From: Bacillota bacterium | GTDB lineage: Bacteria; Bacillota; Bacilli; Paenibacillales; Paenibacillaceae | Assembly (NCBI GenBank): GCA_023460795.1 | Contig: JAEWPC010000030.1 | Location: 1 to 20,588, forward strand | DNA length: 20,588 bases | Direction of reading: 5' to 3' | Shown: positions 1 through 6,836 of the stretch, in pieces | Numbering within the stretch: the stretch's first letter is position 1 | Layout: each line of letters opens with the position of its first letter | Notes under the pieces: generated by a model | Database searches by the model: none | Seen by the model: only the letters and a program-made list of their open reading frames with translations | Told to the model about the DNA's origin: nothing | Program-made: the position numbers and the translations under genes

Positions 1-23
1 AGGCGGTAATAGACCAAAAACGC

Positions 24-66
24 AAACTGGCTATACAAGGGTAAGCCCTCGTATAGCCAGTTTTTT
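24..66. terminator. Rho-independent terminator, probably bidirectional
   Basis: A 10-bp perfect stem (27-36 with 51-60, CTGGCTATAC/GTATAGCCAG) continues past one mismatch into a short inner stem (38-41/46-49) with a TAAG loop. It is followed by TTTTTT at 61-66 on the plus strand, so it ends a plus-strand gene lying left of the window. Read on the minus strand it is followed by TTTGCGTTTTT, so it may also stop transcription of the carboxypeptidase gene whose stop codon is at 143. Confidence 0.85.
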
Positions 67-142
67 CGTAAATTTAGACACGATGTGAACTATTATTCTG
101 TGAGCGAGCCCTTTTGGGACAGCCCCTTCATTTATTTAACGA

Positions 143-994
143 TTATTGTTCGGTTTCGCCTTCGGGCTTGTCCGCCGACACCGCGACCGTGTCGAAAAAC
201 TCCTCGAGCGTATAGCCTTTGTCCATGATTTGCTTGGCAACGTCTTGGCCGACGTAGCGAACGTGCCACGGCTCGTACGTGTATCCGGTAATGTTCTCTT
301 TGCCTTTCGGATAACGGATGATAAAGCCGTGTTCGGCGGCATGTTCGACGAGCCAGCGGCCTTCCTTCGTCTCGCCGTAGCTTTCCTCCAGCCCATAGCC
401 TACGCTCGCGCTAGAGACGTCCATGGCGAGACCGGTCTGATGCTCGCTCTGTCCGGCATGGGCGCTGAAGCGCGCCGCTTCCTCTTCTCCGTGCTGGCTT
501 ACGTAATAAGCGAATAGCGACTTTTGCGTGGCGTAAGAACGATACCCGGAGACGGCTTTGAGATCGATGTCCGCATCCTTCGCCGCGGCGAAGAGCGACT
601 CGAGCGCATCCGCCGCTTCTTGTCTCATGAGCTTCTTCGGCGAATCTCCCGAGAAGGAGAAGGCGACGTTCGGAACGACAAGGTCGTCCGGTTCGTAAGT
701 CGAAGGCAAGTTGCGCTTTTTATTCGCCACCACCAGCATGCTGTCCGCATTCGTGACGACCGCAAGCCCTTTGTCGTTATTCGCGATCGTGCGATCCGGC
801 AGGTTAGCCATGACGAGCTCGCTTTGCGGGGGCGCGGACGACTCCGGAGCCCCCTGCGAAGACGCTGGCGCAGTCGCGGCGGGCGCCGCGGGTTTCGTCG
901 TGCTATTTTTAGGCGTTCCGCCATGTACTTGAGTCCATGCCCCGTACGCCACCAATAAAGCGACAAGACCGAACAGTAGTCGTTTTCTCTTCAT
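143..994 (-). CDS. VanY-type D-alanyl-D-alanine carboxypeptidase (peptidase M15B), membrane anchored
   Basis: This 283-residue protein should remove the terminal D-Ala from peptidoglycan stem peptides outside the cell. Residues 1-5 are basic (MKRKR) and are followed by a hydrophobic segment at 6-22, a signal anchor or uncleaved signal peptide. An Ala/Pro/Ser-rich linker spans about 27-57. The catalytic domain carries SGYRS at 149-153, SEHQTGLAMD at 183-192 (zinc ligands H185 and D192) and EPWH at 241-244 (catalytic E241, zinc ligand H244), the full VanY/DacY metal-site pattern. The ATG start at 994 is preceded by a GGGTGGGAAG-type RBS. No vanR/vanS/vanA-like genes lie nearby, so I infer housekeeping cell-wall trimming rather than glycopeptide resistance. 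The family call is firm; the physiological role is inference. Confidence 0.9.
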   Translation of the reverse strand: MKRKRLLFGLVALLVAYGAWTQVHGGTPKNSTTKPAAPAATAPASSQGAPESSAPPQSELVMANLPDRTIANNDKGLAVVTNADSMLVVANKKRNLPSTYEPDDLVVPNVAFSFSGDSPKKLMRQEAADALESLFAAAKDADIDLKAVSGYRSYATQKSLFAYYVSQHGEEEAARFSAHAGQSEHQTGLAMDVSSASVGYGLEESYGETKEGRWLVEHAAEHGFIIRYPKGKENITGYTYEPWHVRYVGQDVAKQIMDKGYTLEEFFDTVAVSADKPEGETEQ

Positions 995-1040
995 CGCTGT
1001 CTTCCCACCCCGTATGACTTCTATTTAGTCTTGCATGTTC

Positions 1041-1046
1041 ATTATA
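1041..1046 (-). promoter_or_regulatory. Possible -10 element for the carboxypeptidase gene
   Basis: A perfect TATAAT reads on the minus strand about 47 nt upstream of the start codon at 994. No good TTGACA-like box lies 16-18 bp upstream of it, so this is only a partial promoter match. Confidence 0.35.
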
Positions 1047-1163
1047 GAACGAGCATGTGATAGAAAATAGCGCATTTTGTCTTATTTTCACGAAAAAGAA
1101 GCAGGAAAGAGGTGGATATGCGTCAAAATGTACATGTACAGAATACAGGAGGCTGTTGCGTGG

Positions 1164-3155
1164 ATGATGAATCGCCGTCGTTGGTGGGGATATTTGCGGA
1201 ATCAAGTTTTATTGCTCATGATCGTAGTTCTATTCTTGCCTCTTGCGTTAGTCGGATGGCTCTATTATTCAACAATGAGCTCCGATTTAAACGATATCGA
1301 GAGATCTCACGCAATCGAAGTGAACGCTTCCGCTCATCGTCTGGTCGAGCAGCTCGGCGAACAACTGTCGAGCTCGACGATTACGAACGCCAAGTGGAGA
1401 GACAACTGGCAAGCGGTGAAGGACAAGGACGTGCCTTGGATCGAAGAGAACGTTAACGTCTCTCTCGACATCATTCCGGGCCTTAGCTTCGTCGCCACCG
1501 TCGATAACGATGGCAAAGTGCTTACGCAAGCAGGCGATATCGAGGAATTTACCGGAGAGCTCGCGGACAAGTCGATCTTAACGAAGCTTCAAACGACTCC
1601 GGACCTATACGGCATGACGCAGACGAGCCAAGGCTTGGCCGTCGTCGCGGCGTCGCTCATTACCGACGAGCAAGTGACCGAGGAGCCTTCCGGCGTGTTG
1701 ATCTTCGGAAGTCTGGTCGACGACGGGGCGATGGCGAACATCGGCACGCTTCTGAACGCGGGCATCGCGATCAAGTCGGCAACCGGGCAAAGGCTAGGCA
1801 GCGACCCGGGCACGATCGGGCAGCTATCCGAGGGCAACGGGCTCCCGCCGATCGCGCAAGCCCCGTCGTTCTCCATGGCCGAACGGGACGGCAAGAGCTT
1901 CAGCCAGGTAAGCTCCGGCCATGAGGGCCTTAATGGCGCGGCGGTCGCGGAGCTGGCGGTGTCCGTGCCTGCGGAAGCCAGCAGCACGGTCAAGAACGAG
2001 ATGATCCAACTCAGCATTATCGTGGTCGCGCTGGTCATCGCGCTGATCGCGTTAATCTCCTACATCTTGAGCCGCCGGATCGTAAAGCCGCTGGTCAAGT
2101 TCGACGGTTACTTGCAAGAAGTATCGGAAGGCAAACTATCGGGAGCGTTGCCGAGTCAATATAGCCGACGTTCGGACGAGATCGGCTCGATCGCGAATTC
2201 GCTCATCGAGATGTCGGGGCAGCTTCAGAAGCTCGTAGCCGGCATCCGCACCACGGCTCACGTTACGGCGGACGCGGCCGGTCGTCTTACGGACGATGCG
2301 GATCAAGCGGCGCAAAGCGCCGATCGGATCGCGGAGTCGATGCGAGAGGTGGCGGCCGGCGCGGATTCGCAGCGCGAGGGCATGAAACGCGGAGCGGACG
2401 TTACGCAAGAAATTCAACATCAGATGATGAACATCGGCGATCGTTCGACTTCCGTCGCCGCGGTCGCCGAGCAAGCGACGAAACAGGCAAGCGAAGGGAA
2501 CGAGACGATTCAGCAGGCCGTCGGCCAGATGGAACGAATCGCCGCCGCGGTCGGAGCTTCGGTTAATGACGCTCGCACGCTTCACGACAAATCGGCCCAA
2601 ATCGGGCAGATGGTCGAAGCGATCGGCGCGATCGCTTATCGTACGAACATCCTGGCGCTTAACGCCAACATCGAAGCCAGCCGCGCGGGAGAGCAGGGCC
2701 GAGGCTTCGCCGTAGTCGCGGAGGAAGTCCGCAAGCTGGCGTTGCAAGCAAATCAGACGACGGACGAAATTACGCAAAGAATCGAAGACGTGCAAGCGGG
2801 AATTGTCGAGGTCGTCCGCAACATCGAAGACGGCTATCGCGAAGTACAGAGCGGCACTTCGCTCGTAAGGGATGCGGGAAATGCATTCCAAGGCATCTCG
2901 TCGGGCATCGAGGACATGGAAGGGGAGCTGCGGGAAATCGCGGCCGCCGGCCAAGAGATCGGGGCGAGAATCGAGGAGCTGATGTCGATCGTCGTCCAGA
3001 CGGAGGCGATTTCCGAATCGAGCGCGGAGCGCTCGCAAGACGTAGCCGGCTTCGCCGAGGCGCAGATGAACGCGGTAAGGAGAGTCGCGGAAGCGATGGG
3101 AACCTTGTCCGAACGCATCCGCGAGCTCGAACAGGCCGCGAACAAGTTCCGATAA
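1164..3155 (+). CDS. Methyl-accepting chemotaxis protein with CHASE4-like sensor
   Basis: This is a transmembrane chemoreceptor of 663 residues that would signal through CheW/CheA. I chose the ATG at 1164 because AGGAGG at 1147-1152 lies 11 nt upstream; the frame is open further upstream to a TTG at 1077, but no RBS supports that. In order it shows TM1 (about 15-35), an extracellular domain to about 280 with a W/N/D-containing stretch near residue 74 resembling CHASE4, TM2 (about 283-302), HAMP (about 303-356) and a long coiled-coil signalling domain. The hairpin tip near 500-525 has the hallmark E-GRGFAVVAEEVR-LA motif. The C terminus (AANKFR) lacks the NWETF-type pentapeptide that tethers CheR in some receptors. 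The family is certain; the CHASE4 assignment is tentative and the ligand unknown. Confidence 0.93.
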   Translation: MMNRRRWWGYLRNQVLLLMIVVLFLPLALVGWLYYSTMSSDLNDIERSHAIEVNASAHRLVEQLGEQLSSSTITNAKWRDNWQAVKDKDVPWIEENVNVSLDIIPGLSFVATVDNDGKVLTQAGDIEEFTGELADKSILTKLQTTPDLYGMTQTSQGLAVVAASLITDEQVTEEPSGVLIFGSLVDDGAMANIGTLLNAGIAIKSATGQRLGSDPGTIGQLSEGNGLPPIAQAPSFSMAERDGKSFSQVSSGHEGLNGAAVAELAVSVPAEASSTVKNEMIQLSIIVVALVIALIALISYILSRRIVKPLVKFDGYLQEVSEGKLSGALPSQYSRRSDEIGSIANSLIEMSGQLQKLVAGIRTTAHVTADAAGRLTDDADQAAQSADRIAESMREVAAGADSQREGMKRGADVTQEIQHQMMNIGDRSTSVAAVAEQATKQASEGNETIQQAVGQMERIAAAVGASVNDARTLHDKSAQIGQMVEAIGAIAYRTNILALNANIEASRAGEQGRGFAVVAEEVRKLALQANQTTDEITQRIEDVQAGIVEVVRNIEDGYREVQSGTSLVRDAGNAFQGISSGIEDMEGELREIAAAGQEIGARIEELMSIVVQTEAISESSAERSQDVAGFAEAQMNAVRRVAEAMGTLSERIRELEQAANKFR

Positions 3156-3160
3156 TGCAA

Positions 3161-3204
3161 AACGGCATCGCAGGAGTTAAGTTTCCTGCGATGCCGTTCT
3201 TCTT
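3161..3204. terminator. Strong bidirectional terminator between convergent genes
   Basis: A 14-bp perfect stem (3161-3174 AACGGCATCGCAGG with 3185-3198) and a ~10-nt loop are followed by TTCTTCTTTT on the plus strand and by TTTTGC on the minus strand. It sits between the chemoreceptor stop (3155) and the HxlR gene stop (3205), so it serves both. Confidence 0.9.
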
Positions 3205-3513
3205 TTACATCCAAGTTTCGCCCCAGGTTTGAATCGATACGATAACCTCTTCAAGCTGCCGGCCTTTCTCGGTCAGTTCATATTCTATGCGCACGGGCAT
3301 TTCGGGATAGACGGTGCGCGTTAATATACCGAGCGCTTCCAGCTCCTTCATACGGTCGGTCAGCATTTTATCGCTCATATCGGGGATTTGCTCTTTAATG
3401 TCCTTGAACCGCTTCGGTCCGCCAAGCAATACGCGGATGATGAGTCCTGTCCATTTTTTGCCGAGCAGTTCGGCGGCCGATTCGTACTTGGGGCACATTT
3501 TGGAATAGTCCAT
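3205..3513 (-). CDS. HxlR-family winged-helix regulator, YodB/CatR-like
   Basis: This 102-residue DNA-binding protein starts at the ATG at 3513, preceded by GGGGGGAA about 7 nt upstream; the longer open frame to 3561 has no RBS. The N terminus MDYSKMCPKYESAAELLGKKW followed by GLIIRVLLGGPKRFKDI closely resembles, from memory, YodB and CatR of Bacillus subtilis, which sense quinones, diamide and electrophiles through one N-terminal Cys. Here that residue is C7 and it is the only cysteine in the protein. The winged helix spans about 15-90 (DRMKELEALGILTR as the recognition/wing region). It has its own promoter, with a small dyad in the spacer, so autorepression is plausible. The targets are unknown; no azoreductase or dioxygenase gene lies next to it. 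Confidence 0.9.
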   Translation of the reverse strand: MDYSKMCPKYESAAELLGKKWTGLIIRVLLGGPKRFKDIKEQIPDMSDKMLTDRMKELEALGILTRTVYPEMPVRIEYELTEKGRQLEEVIVSIQTWGETWM

Positions 3514-3540
3514 TCGGAATTCCCCCCTTCTTCGCTTCTT

Positions 3541-3569
3541 ATTGTAGCATACCCACTTCATAAAAGTAA
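3541..3569 (-). promoter_or_regulatory. Promoter of the HxlR gene with overlapping dyad
   Basis: On the minus strand TACAAT (3546-3541) lies 17 bp from TTACTT (3569-3564). The spacer and -35 contain ACTT-N5-AAGT (3555-3567), and an 8-bp palindrome AACTAGTT lies just upstream at 3572-3579. The -10 is good and the -35 poor, which is common in activated or strongly repressed promoters. Autoregulation is inference. Confidence 0.45.
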
Positions 3570-3625
3570 GTAACTAGTTGCGAATTGCCATTATCTTCAG
3601 CCGTATAGGCGCCGTTACTCGCGGT

Positions 3626-3657
3626 TAAAGGAAAAGCTCCTACTTGTGTAGGAGCTT
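3626..3657 (-). terminator. Terminator overlapping the 3' end of the CDF gene
   Basis: A 10-bp perfect stem (AAGCTCCTAC at 3634-3643 with 3648-3657) and a 4-nt loop are followed on the minus strand by TTTTCCTTT. The right arm encodes the last codons of the cation transporter and the loop lies within its final residues; the stop codon (3640-3642) is inside the stem. Confidence 0.8.
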
Positions 3658-4608
3658 CTCTTCTTGCTGCCGCAGGAATTGTTTGCCGTATTCGCCGTGC
3701 GGATGAATGTTCGCGTGCTCCATCTGGATCGTCGAATGCGTAATGCCGTATTTCTCTTTCAATACTTCGTTGACGGCGAGAATAATGCAGAACGGCTGAA
3801 TGTCCGCTCTGACGAACATGTGTGCGGTCAGCGAATAGTGGTCCGTCGAGATCGCCCATAGATGCATCTCGTGGACGTCTTCGACGCCTTCGACGGCGGC
3901 AAGGTCCCCGCGTATTTCGTCCAGGTTGAATTTGTCCGGTACGGATTCCATCAGAATAACGGTCGATTCCTTGAGAATCTTGGCCCCGCCTACGAAGATG
4001 ATGCCGCCGATCACCATACTAATCAAAGGATCGAAGAACAACCAATCCGTGAAGTAGATGACGATCGCGGCGATGATGACACCTGCCGAGCTCATCAAGT
4101 CGCCAAGGAAATGCCATAGCGCGCTTTGAACGTTCAAGTTCTCCTCTTCGCGCATGCTTCGGCTGAGGACGATCGTCAGAACGAGGTTCACGACGAAGCC
4201 GATGCTGGCGATCGTCAGCATAAGCTTGAAATCCATCTCCTCGGGACGGATAAAGCGTCGGATGCCTTCGATGAAAATGCCGACGGCGATGACGCAGAGT
4301 GCCAAGCCGTTCAAGAACGAAGCGATAATCTCGAAGCGGAGGAAGCCGAACGTATATCGCGCGTTAGGGGGTCTTGTCGCTAGATAGATGGCGGTCATGC
4401 TCAAGCCGAGCGCAATGACGTCCGAGATCATATGGGCGGAGTCGGATAATAGTGCAAGCGAGTTAGAGAGTATGCCGCCCACAATCTCGACGATCGTGAA
4501 GAACAGCGTCAACAGCAACGTAATCCATAGCGTGCGCTTGGATTTGGATTGTTCCTTAACGTGCTGCAGATGGTGGTAATCGTATTCCGTGCCGGCTTGC
4601 TGATGCAT
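3640..4608 (-). CDS. Cation diffusion facilitator, CzcD/ZnT type
   Basis: This 322-residue inner-membrane antiporter would export divalent cations, most likely Zn2+ (also Co2+ or Cd2+ in the family), in exchange for protons. The start is the ATG at 4608: AAGGAG at 4617-4622 leaves an 8-nt spacer, whereas the upstream ATG and GTG at 4614 and 4617 are too close to it. Six hydrophobic segments precede a cytoplasmic C-terminal domain. The transport site shows two HxxxD pairs, H59/D63 in TM2 (SDSAHMISD) and H166/D170 in TM5 (HFLGD), the HD-HD arrangement typical of zinc-selective members. The N terminus has a His-rich patch (YHHLQH) and the C-terminal domain carries further His residues. A terminator overlaps the stop codon. 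Metal specificity is inferred from the site pattern only. Confidence 0.93.
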   Translation of the reverse strand: MHQQAGTEYDYHHLQHVKEQSKSKRTLWITLLLTLFFTIVEIVGGILSNSLALLSDSAHMISDVIALGLSMTAIYLATRPPNARYTFGFLRFEIIASFLNGLALCVIAVGIFIEGIRRFIRPEEMDFKLMLTIASIGFVVNLVLTIVLSRSMREEENLNVQSALWHFLGDLMSSAGVIIAAIVIYFTDWLFFDPLISMVIGGIIFVGGAKILKESTVILMESVPDKFNLDEIRGDLAAVEGVEDVHEMHLWAISTDHYSLTAHMFVRADIQPFCIILAVNEVLKEKYGITHSTIQMEHANIHPHGEYGKQFLRQQEEKLLHK

Positions 4609-4681
4609 CGACATCACTCCTTGGCGATCTGGGTTGCTGGCAAAGCTTGTTTTTGTTACACAAATGAAATATAGCTGTTAC

Positions 4682-4771
4682 GGTACTGTCGCAGAGGTGG
4701 GCTACAATGGTTTCAAGACCCCCTTTTAATAAGTTTGAAGCCTGCCGCCGTCGGTAGGCTTCCTTTTTTAT
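4682..4771 (+). ncRNA. Candidate small regulatory RNA with C-rich single-stranded region
   Basis: No plus-strand gene precedes the strong plus-strand terminator at 4737-4769, so it needs a transcript of its own. Possible promoters are TTGTTT (4647-4652), 17 bp, TATAGC (4670-4675), giving an RNA of about 90 nt, or a lone TACAAT at 4703-4708, giving about 57 nt. Just before the hairpin the sequence reads GACCCCCTTTTAA (4718-4730). A C-rich unpaired run ahead of a terminator hairpin is the layout of Gram-positive trans-acting sRNAs such as RoxS/RsaE and FsrA. The run is complementary to AAAAGGGGG, close to several Shine-Dalgarno sites in this window. There is no sign of an ORF with an RBS. The call is inference from layout, without homology. 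Confidence 0.4.
4737..4769 (+). terminator. Strong orphan plus-strand terminator
   Basis: An 11-bp stem (4737-4747 with 4752-4762, one G-T wobble) and a CCGT loop are followed by CCTTTTTT. The flanks on the minus strand lack a T run, so it faces the plus strand, although both neighbouring genes are on the minus strand. Confidence 0.85.
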
Positions 4772-4827
4772 GTTTAAGGGATCTTTAATTAAATTAATTA
4801 TAACATTGGAATGATTATAGATAAACA

Positions 4828-4871
4828 TAAAAATAATTGCGGTTCACCGGGAAGTCCGGCGAAAACCGCAA
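4828..4871 (-). terminator. Terminator of the PHP phosphatase gene
   Basis: The outer stem TTGCGGTT/AACCGCAA (4837-4844 with 4864-4871) and inner stem CCGG/CCGG (4847-4850 with 4856-4859) are followed on the minus strand by TTATTTTTATG. It lies about 30 nt past the stop codon at 4902. Confidence 0.82.
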
Positions 4872-4901
4872 TATCTTATTCGTCGTCTGACCGGTGCGTG
4901 C

Positions 4902-5714
4902 TTATAGCGGGACGATGATTTTCTCTTGTTGTCTGTAGAACACCCACCGTTTAAATCCGATCTCGCGAAGCCTCATCTGAACGATGCTCCATTCGTCGCC
5001 GACGCGTCCAGGTTCGTGCGCGTCCGATCCGAACGTGACGTCCGCGCCGAAATGCAGCGCCCTGGCGAGGATATCGTCGGAAGGATACCAACCGCCAACG
5101 TCCTTCGTTTTGCCGCTCGTATTGATCTCGAGTGCGATATCGTTCCGCGCGACTGCCTTCAGCGCCTCGTCGATGGCGTCTTCCGCGCCTTGAATATCCG
5201 AGAAGCGAGGATAGTAGCCTTTCATCGCGTCGATATGGCCAAGCACTTGGAACAGGCCGGAATCGGCGGATTGGCGGATGAGCTCGTAATAGTGCCGTTT
5301 TTCCTCCGCGTGCTTGCTCTCGTCGATATTCGTCCAGCGTTTGCGGTTGAAGATGCTAATCCCCCTCGTCTGGTGCACTGAGCCGATGATGTAGTCGAAC
5401 GGGTAGCGAGCGTAGTGGGAGCGATAGACGTCGATATGCTCGGGGTAAAAGTCCGATTCGACGCCGAGCAGCACTTCTATCCGGTCGTTATACTTCTCTT
5501 TCAACCGAAGCACTTCGGCGACATAATTCGGAAATTCGCTTCTGGCCATCGCGATCTTAGGCTGAGGCTGATCCAGCTCATGCGCGAAGTAAGGAGAGTG
5601 ATCGGAGATGCCGATCGCGGCGATCCCGGCCTCGATGGCCGATACGATGTAGTCCTCGATCAACCCGGATGCGTGTCCGCACCGGTCGTGATGCGTATGC
5701 AAGTCGAATTTCAT
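4902..5714 (-). CDS. PHP-domain phosphatase, HisJ (histidinol-phosphatase) family
   Basis: This 270-residue protein has the family's usual length and metal-binding motifs: LHTHHDRCGH near residue 5 (H6, H8), GISDHSP (D38, H39), GVESDF, a conserved IIGSVHQ, VLGHIDAMK and a terminal FGSDAHEP. These build the trinuclear metal site of PHP enzymes. The family reaction is hydrolysis of histidinol phosphate to histidinol, the penultimate step of histidine synthesis. No other his gene is in view, and this family contains members with other phosphoester substrates, so the substrate is open. The ATG start at 5714 has AAGGGGG 10 nt upstream (5725-5731). It lies only 19 nt after the LysR gene and is probably cotranscribed with it, then ends at its own terminator. 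Confidence 0.85.
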   Translation of the reverse strand: MKFDLHTHHDRCGHASGLIEDYIVSAIEAGIAAIGISDHSPYFAHELDQPQPKIAMARSEFPNYVAEVLRLKEKYNDRIEVLLGVESDFYPEHIDVYRSHYARYPFDYIIGSVHQTRGISIFNRKRWTNIDESKHAEEKRHYYELIRQSADSGLFQVLGHIDAMKGYYPRFSDIQGAEDAIDEALKAVARNDIALEINTSGKTKDVGGWYPSDDILARALHFGADVTFGSDAHEPGRVGDEWSIVQMRLREIGFKRWVFYRQQEKIIVPL

Positions 5715-5733
5715 CCTTATGCAACCCCCTTCA

Positions 5734-6636
5734 TTATTCGCTGCTTATGAATTGATCTTCGGGCATCCCCTTCAGATCGTTAAGAAATTGCCGCATGGCG
5801 CTGTTCACGTATCGGCCCGACTTCGTCATGACCCCCACAGGGTGGCTTGTCGCCAGCTCGTCTACCGGTATCATCTTCAATGTGCCCAGGCGCAGCTCGC
5901 TCGTAATGGACAGCTTGGAGATGATGGCCGCGCCTAGATTCAGCTCGACCATTCGTTTGACTTCCTCGCTGCTGCCAAGCTCCATGACGATGTTCGGCTG
6001 GATGGAGTTTTCGCGGAAAATGCGATCCACGAACCTCCGGCCGACCGTATCCGGTGATAGCAGGATGAGAGGAATATCCTTCAGCATGCCGATCGTCGCT
6101 CGGGGGATGGATGCCAGCTGGTGCCGCGGGGAGACGACGAACTCGAACGTGTCGTAGTAGAGCACGGACGTCTCCACCTGCGGGCTGCGGTCGGACAAAT
6201 ATCCGATACCGACGTCGACCGTGCCGTTCTCGACGTGGCTGAGCACTTGCGCCGAAGACATGGAGAGGATCGAGGTTTTAATGAGCGGGAACTGGTTCTG
6301 GAAGTATGACAGCACCCGGGGGAGAATCTGTATCGCGATCGACGTCGTCGTTCCGAGTACGATATGACCCTGCGGGATGTGGTTTAAATCGGATAGCTTC
6401 TGCTTCAGTTGTTCCACGATGGCTAATATTTGCTCGGCGTGCTCGAGAAATACTTTGCCCCTGTCGGTCAGGGCAACCGGATGGTTCCGGTCCACGAGCA
6501 CCGCGCTGAATTCGTCTTCCAGGCTTTTAATTTGCGCGGATACGGCGGGCTGCGTCAGATTGAGCAGCTCGCCCGCTTTACGGAAGCTTAGCGTCTTGGA
6601 AATCGTGAGCAAAGTCTCCAGCTGGCTTATGTTCAA
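5734..6636 (-). CDS. LysR-family transcriptional regulator
   Basis: The 300-residue length is typical. The N-terminal winged helix-turn-helix (about residues 3-62) reads LSFRKAGELLNLTQPAVSAQIKSLE in two parts, with the canonical A-LL--TQPAVS-QI signature, followed by a linker helix and a periplasmic-binding-like effector domain (about 90-293). The start codon is TTG at 6636: AGGGGG lies 8 nt upstream and the product begins at the position usual for the family. No ATG fits. Effector and targets are unknown. It is divergent from the DHA2 efflux gene across 200 bp and upstream of the PHP gene in the same direction; either could be regulated by it. It has a well-formed promoter of its own. Confidence 0.93.
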   Translation of the reverse strand: MNISQLETLLTISKTLSFRKAGELLNLTQPAVSAQIKSLEDEFSAVLVDRNHPVALTDRGKVFLEHAEQILAIVEQLKQKLSDLNHIPQGHIVLGTTTSIAIQILPRVLSYFQNQFPLIKTSILSMSSAQVLSHVENGTVDVGIGYLSDRSPQVETSVLYYDTFEFVVSPRHQLASIPRATIGMLKDIPLILLSPDTVGRRFVDRIFRENSIQPNIVMELGSSEEVKRMVELNLGAAIISKLSITSELRLGTLKMIPVDELATSHPVGVMTKSGRYVNSAMRQFLNDLKGMPEDQFISSE

Positions 6637-6709
6637 TAGGATCGCCCCCTGAATCGAATAAATTTATCAACGAAAATGAAGGATATAAAAAGCTTTTGTC
6701 ATTAGCTTC

Positions 6710-6738
6710 ATTATAGGAGATTTCGAGGGACGTCGCAA
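6710..6738 (-). promoter_or_regulatory. SigA-type promoter of the LysR gene
   Basis: On the minus strand TTGCGA (6738-6733) and a perfect TATAAT (6715-6710) are separated by 17 bp. The predicted transcript starts near 6703, giving a leader of about 65 nt. A palindrome AAAAGCTTTT (6688-6697) lies just downstream of that start. Confidence 0.7.
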
Positions 6739-6747
6739 AGGGGGGGA

Positions 6748-6775
6748 TTGCAACATACTCAAATTTGAGTATAAT
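6748..6775 (+). promoter_or_regulatory. SigA-type promoter of the DHA2 efflux gene
   Basis: TTGCAA (6748-6753) lies 16 bp from a perfect TATAAT (6770-6775), so transcription would start near 6782. The first dyad operator occupies the spacer and overlaps the -10, which is the classic arrangement for steric repression. Confidence 0.7.
6755..6772. promoter_or_regulatory. Operator O1, perfect 18-bp palindrome
   Basis: ATACTCAAATTTGAGTAT is a perfect inverted repeat filling the spacer of the efflux promoter and overlapping its -10 by three bases. The likely binder is the PadR regulator encoded downstream; the adjacent LysR protein is the alternative. Confidence 0.75.
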
Positions 6776-6785
6776 CATGGGTGGT

Positions 6786-6801
6786 TACCCAAATTTGAGT
6801 A
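6786..6801. promoter_or_regulatory. Operator O2, near-identical copy of O1
   Basis: TACCCAAATTTGAGTA repeats the 16-bp core of O1 with one change. Its centre is 30 bp from that of O1, about three helical turns, so two dimers would bind on the same face of the DNA. It lies just downstream of the predicted transcription start. Confidence 0.75.
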
Positions 6802-6836
6802 GGTTTGTCTACTCCGAACTCGGAAGGAAGTTGAGA

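Noticed and set aside
143..994. Part of a vancomycin-resistance cluster
   Set aside because: The gene is VanY-like, but no vanRS, vanHAX or ligase gene is in view, and single VanY-type enzymes are common housekeeping genes in this group.
1041..1060. LexA-type (SOS) box between the carboxypeptidase and the chemoreceptor
   Set aside because: GTTC-ATTATA-GAAC is an inverted repeat, but the half-sites point the wrong way compared with the CGAAC-N4-GTTCG consensus.
2136..3038. 300-codon minus-strand ORF inside the chemoreceptor gene
   Set aside because: It is a frame shadow of the MCP, rich in Arg/Leu/Asp with no domain or RBS, while the plus-strand frame has full MCP motifs.
4609..4828. Riboswitch (NiCo or yybP-ykoY type) or leader ORF upstream of the cation transporter
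   Set aside because: I looked for the conserved cores of these classes on the minus strand and found none; the 90-codon ORF there runs through the hairpin and the transporter start with no RBS.
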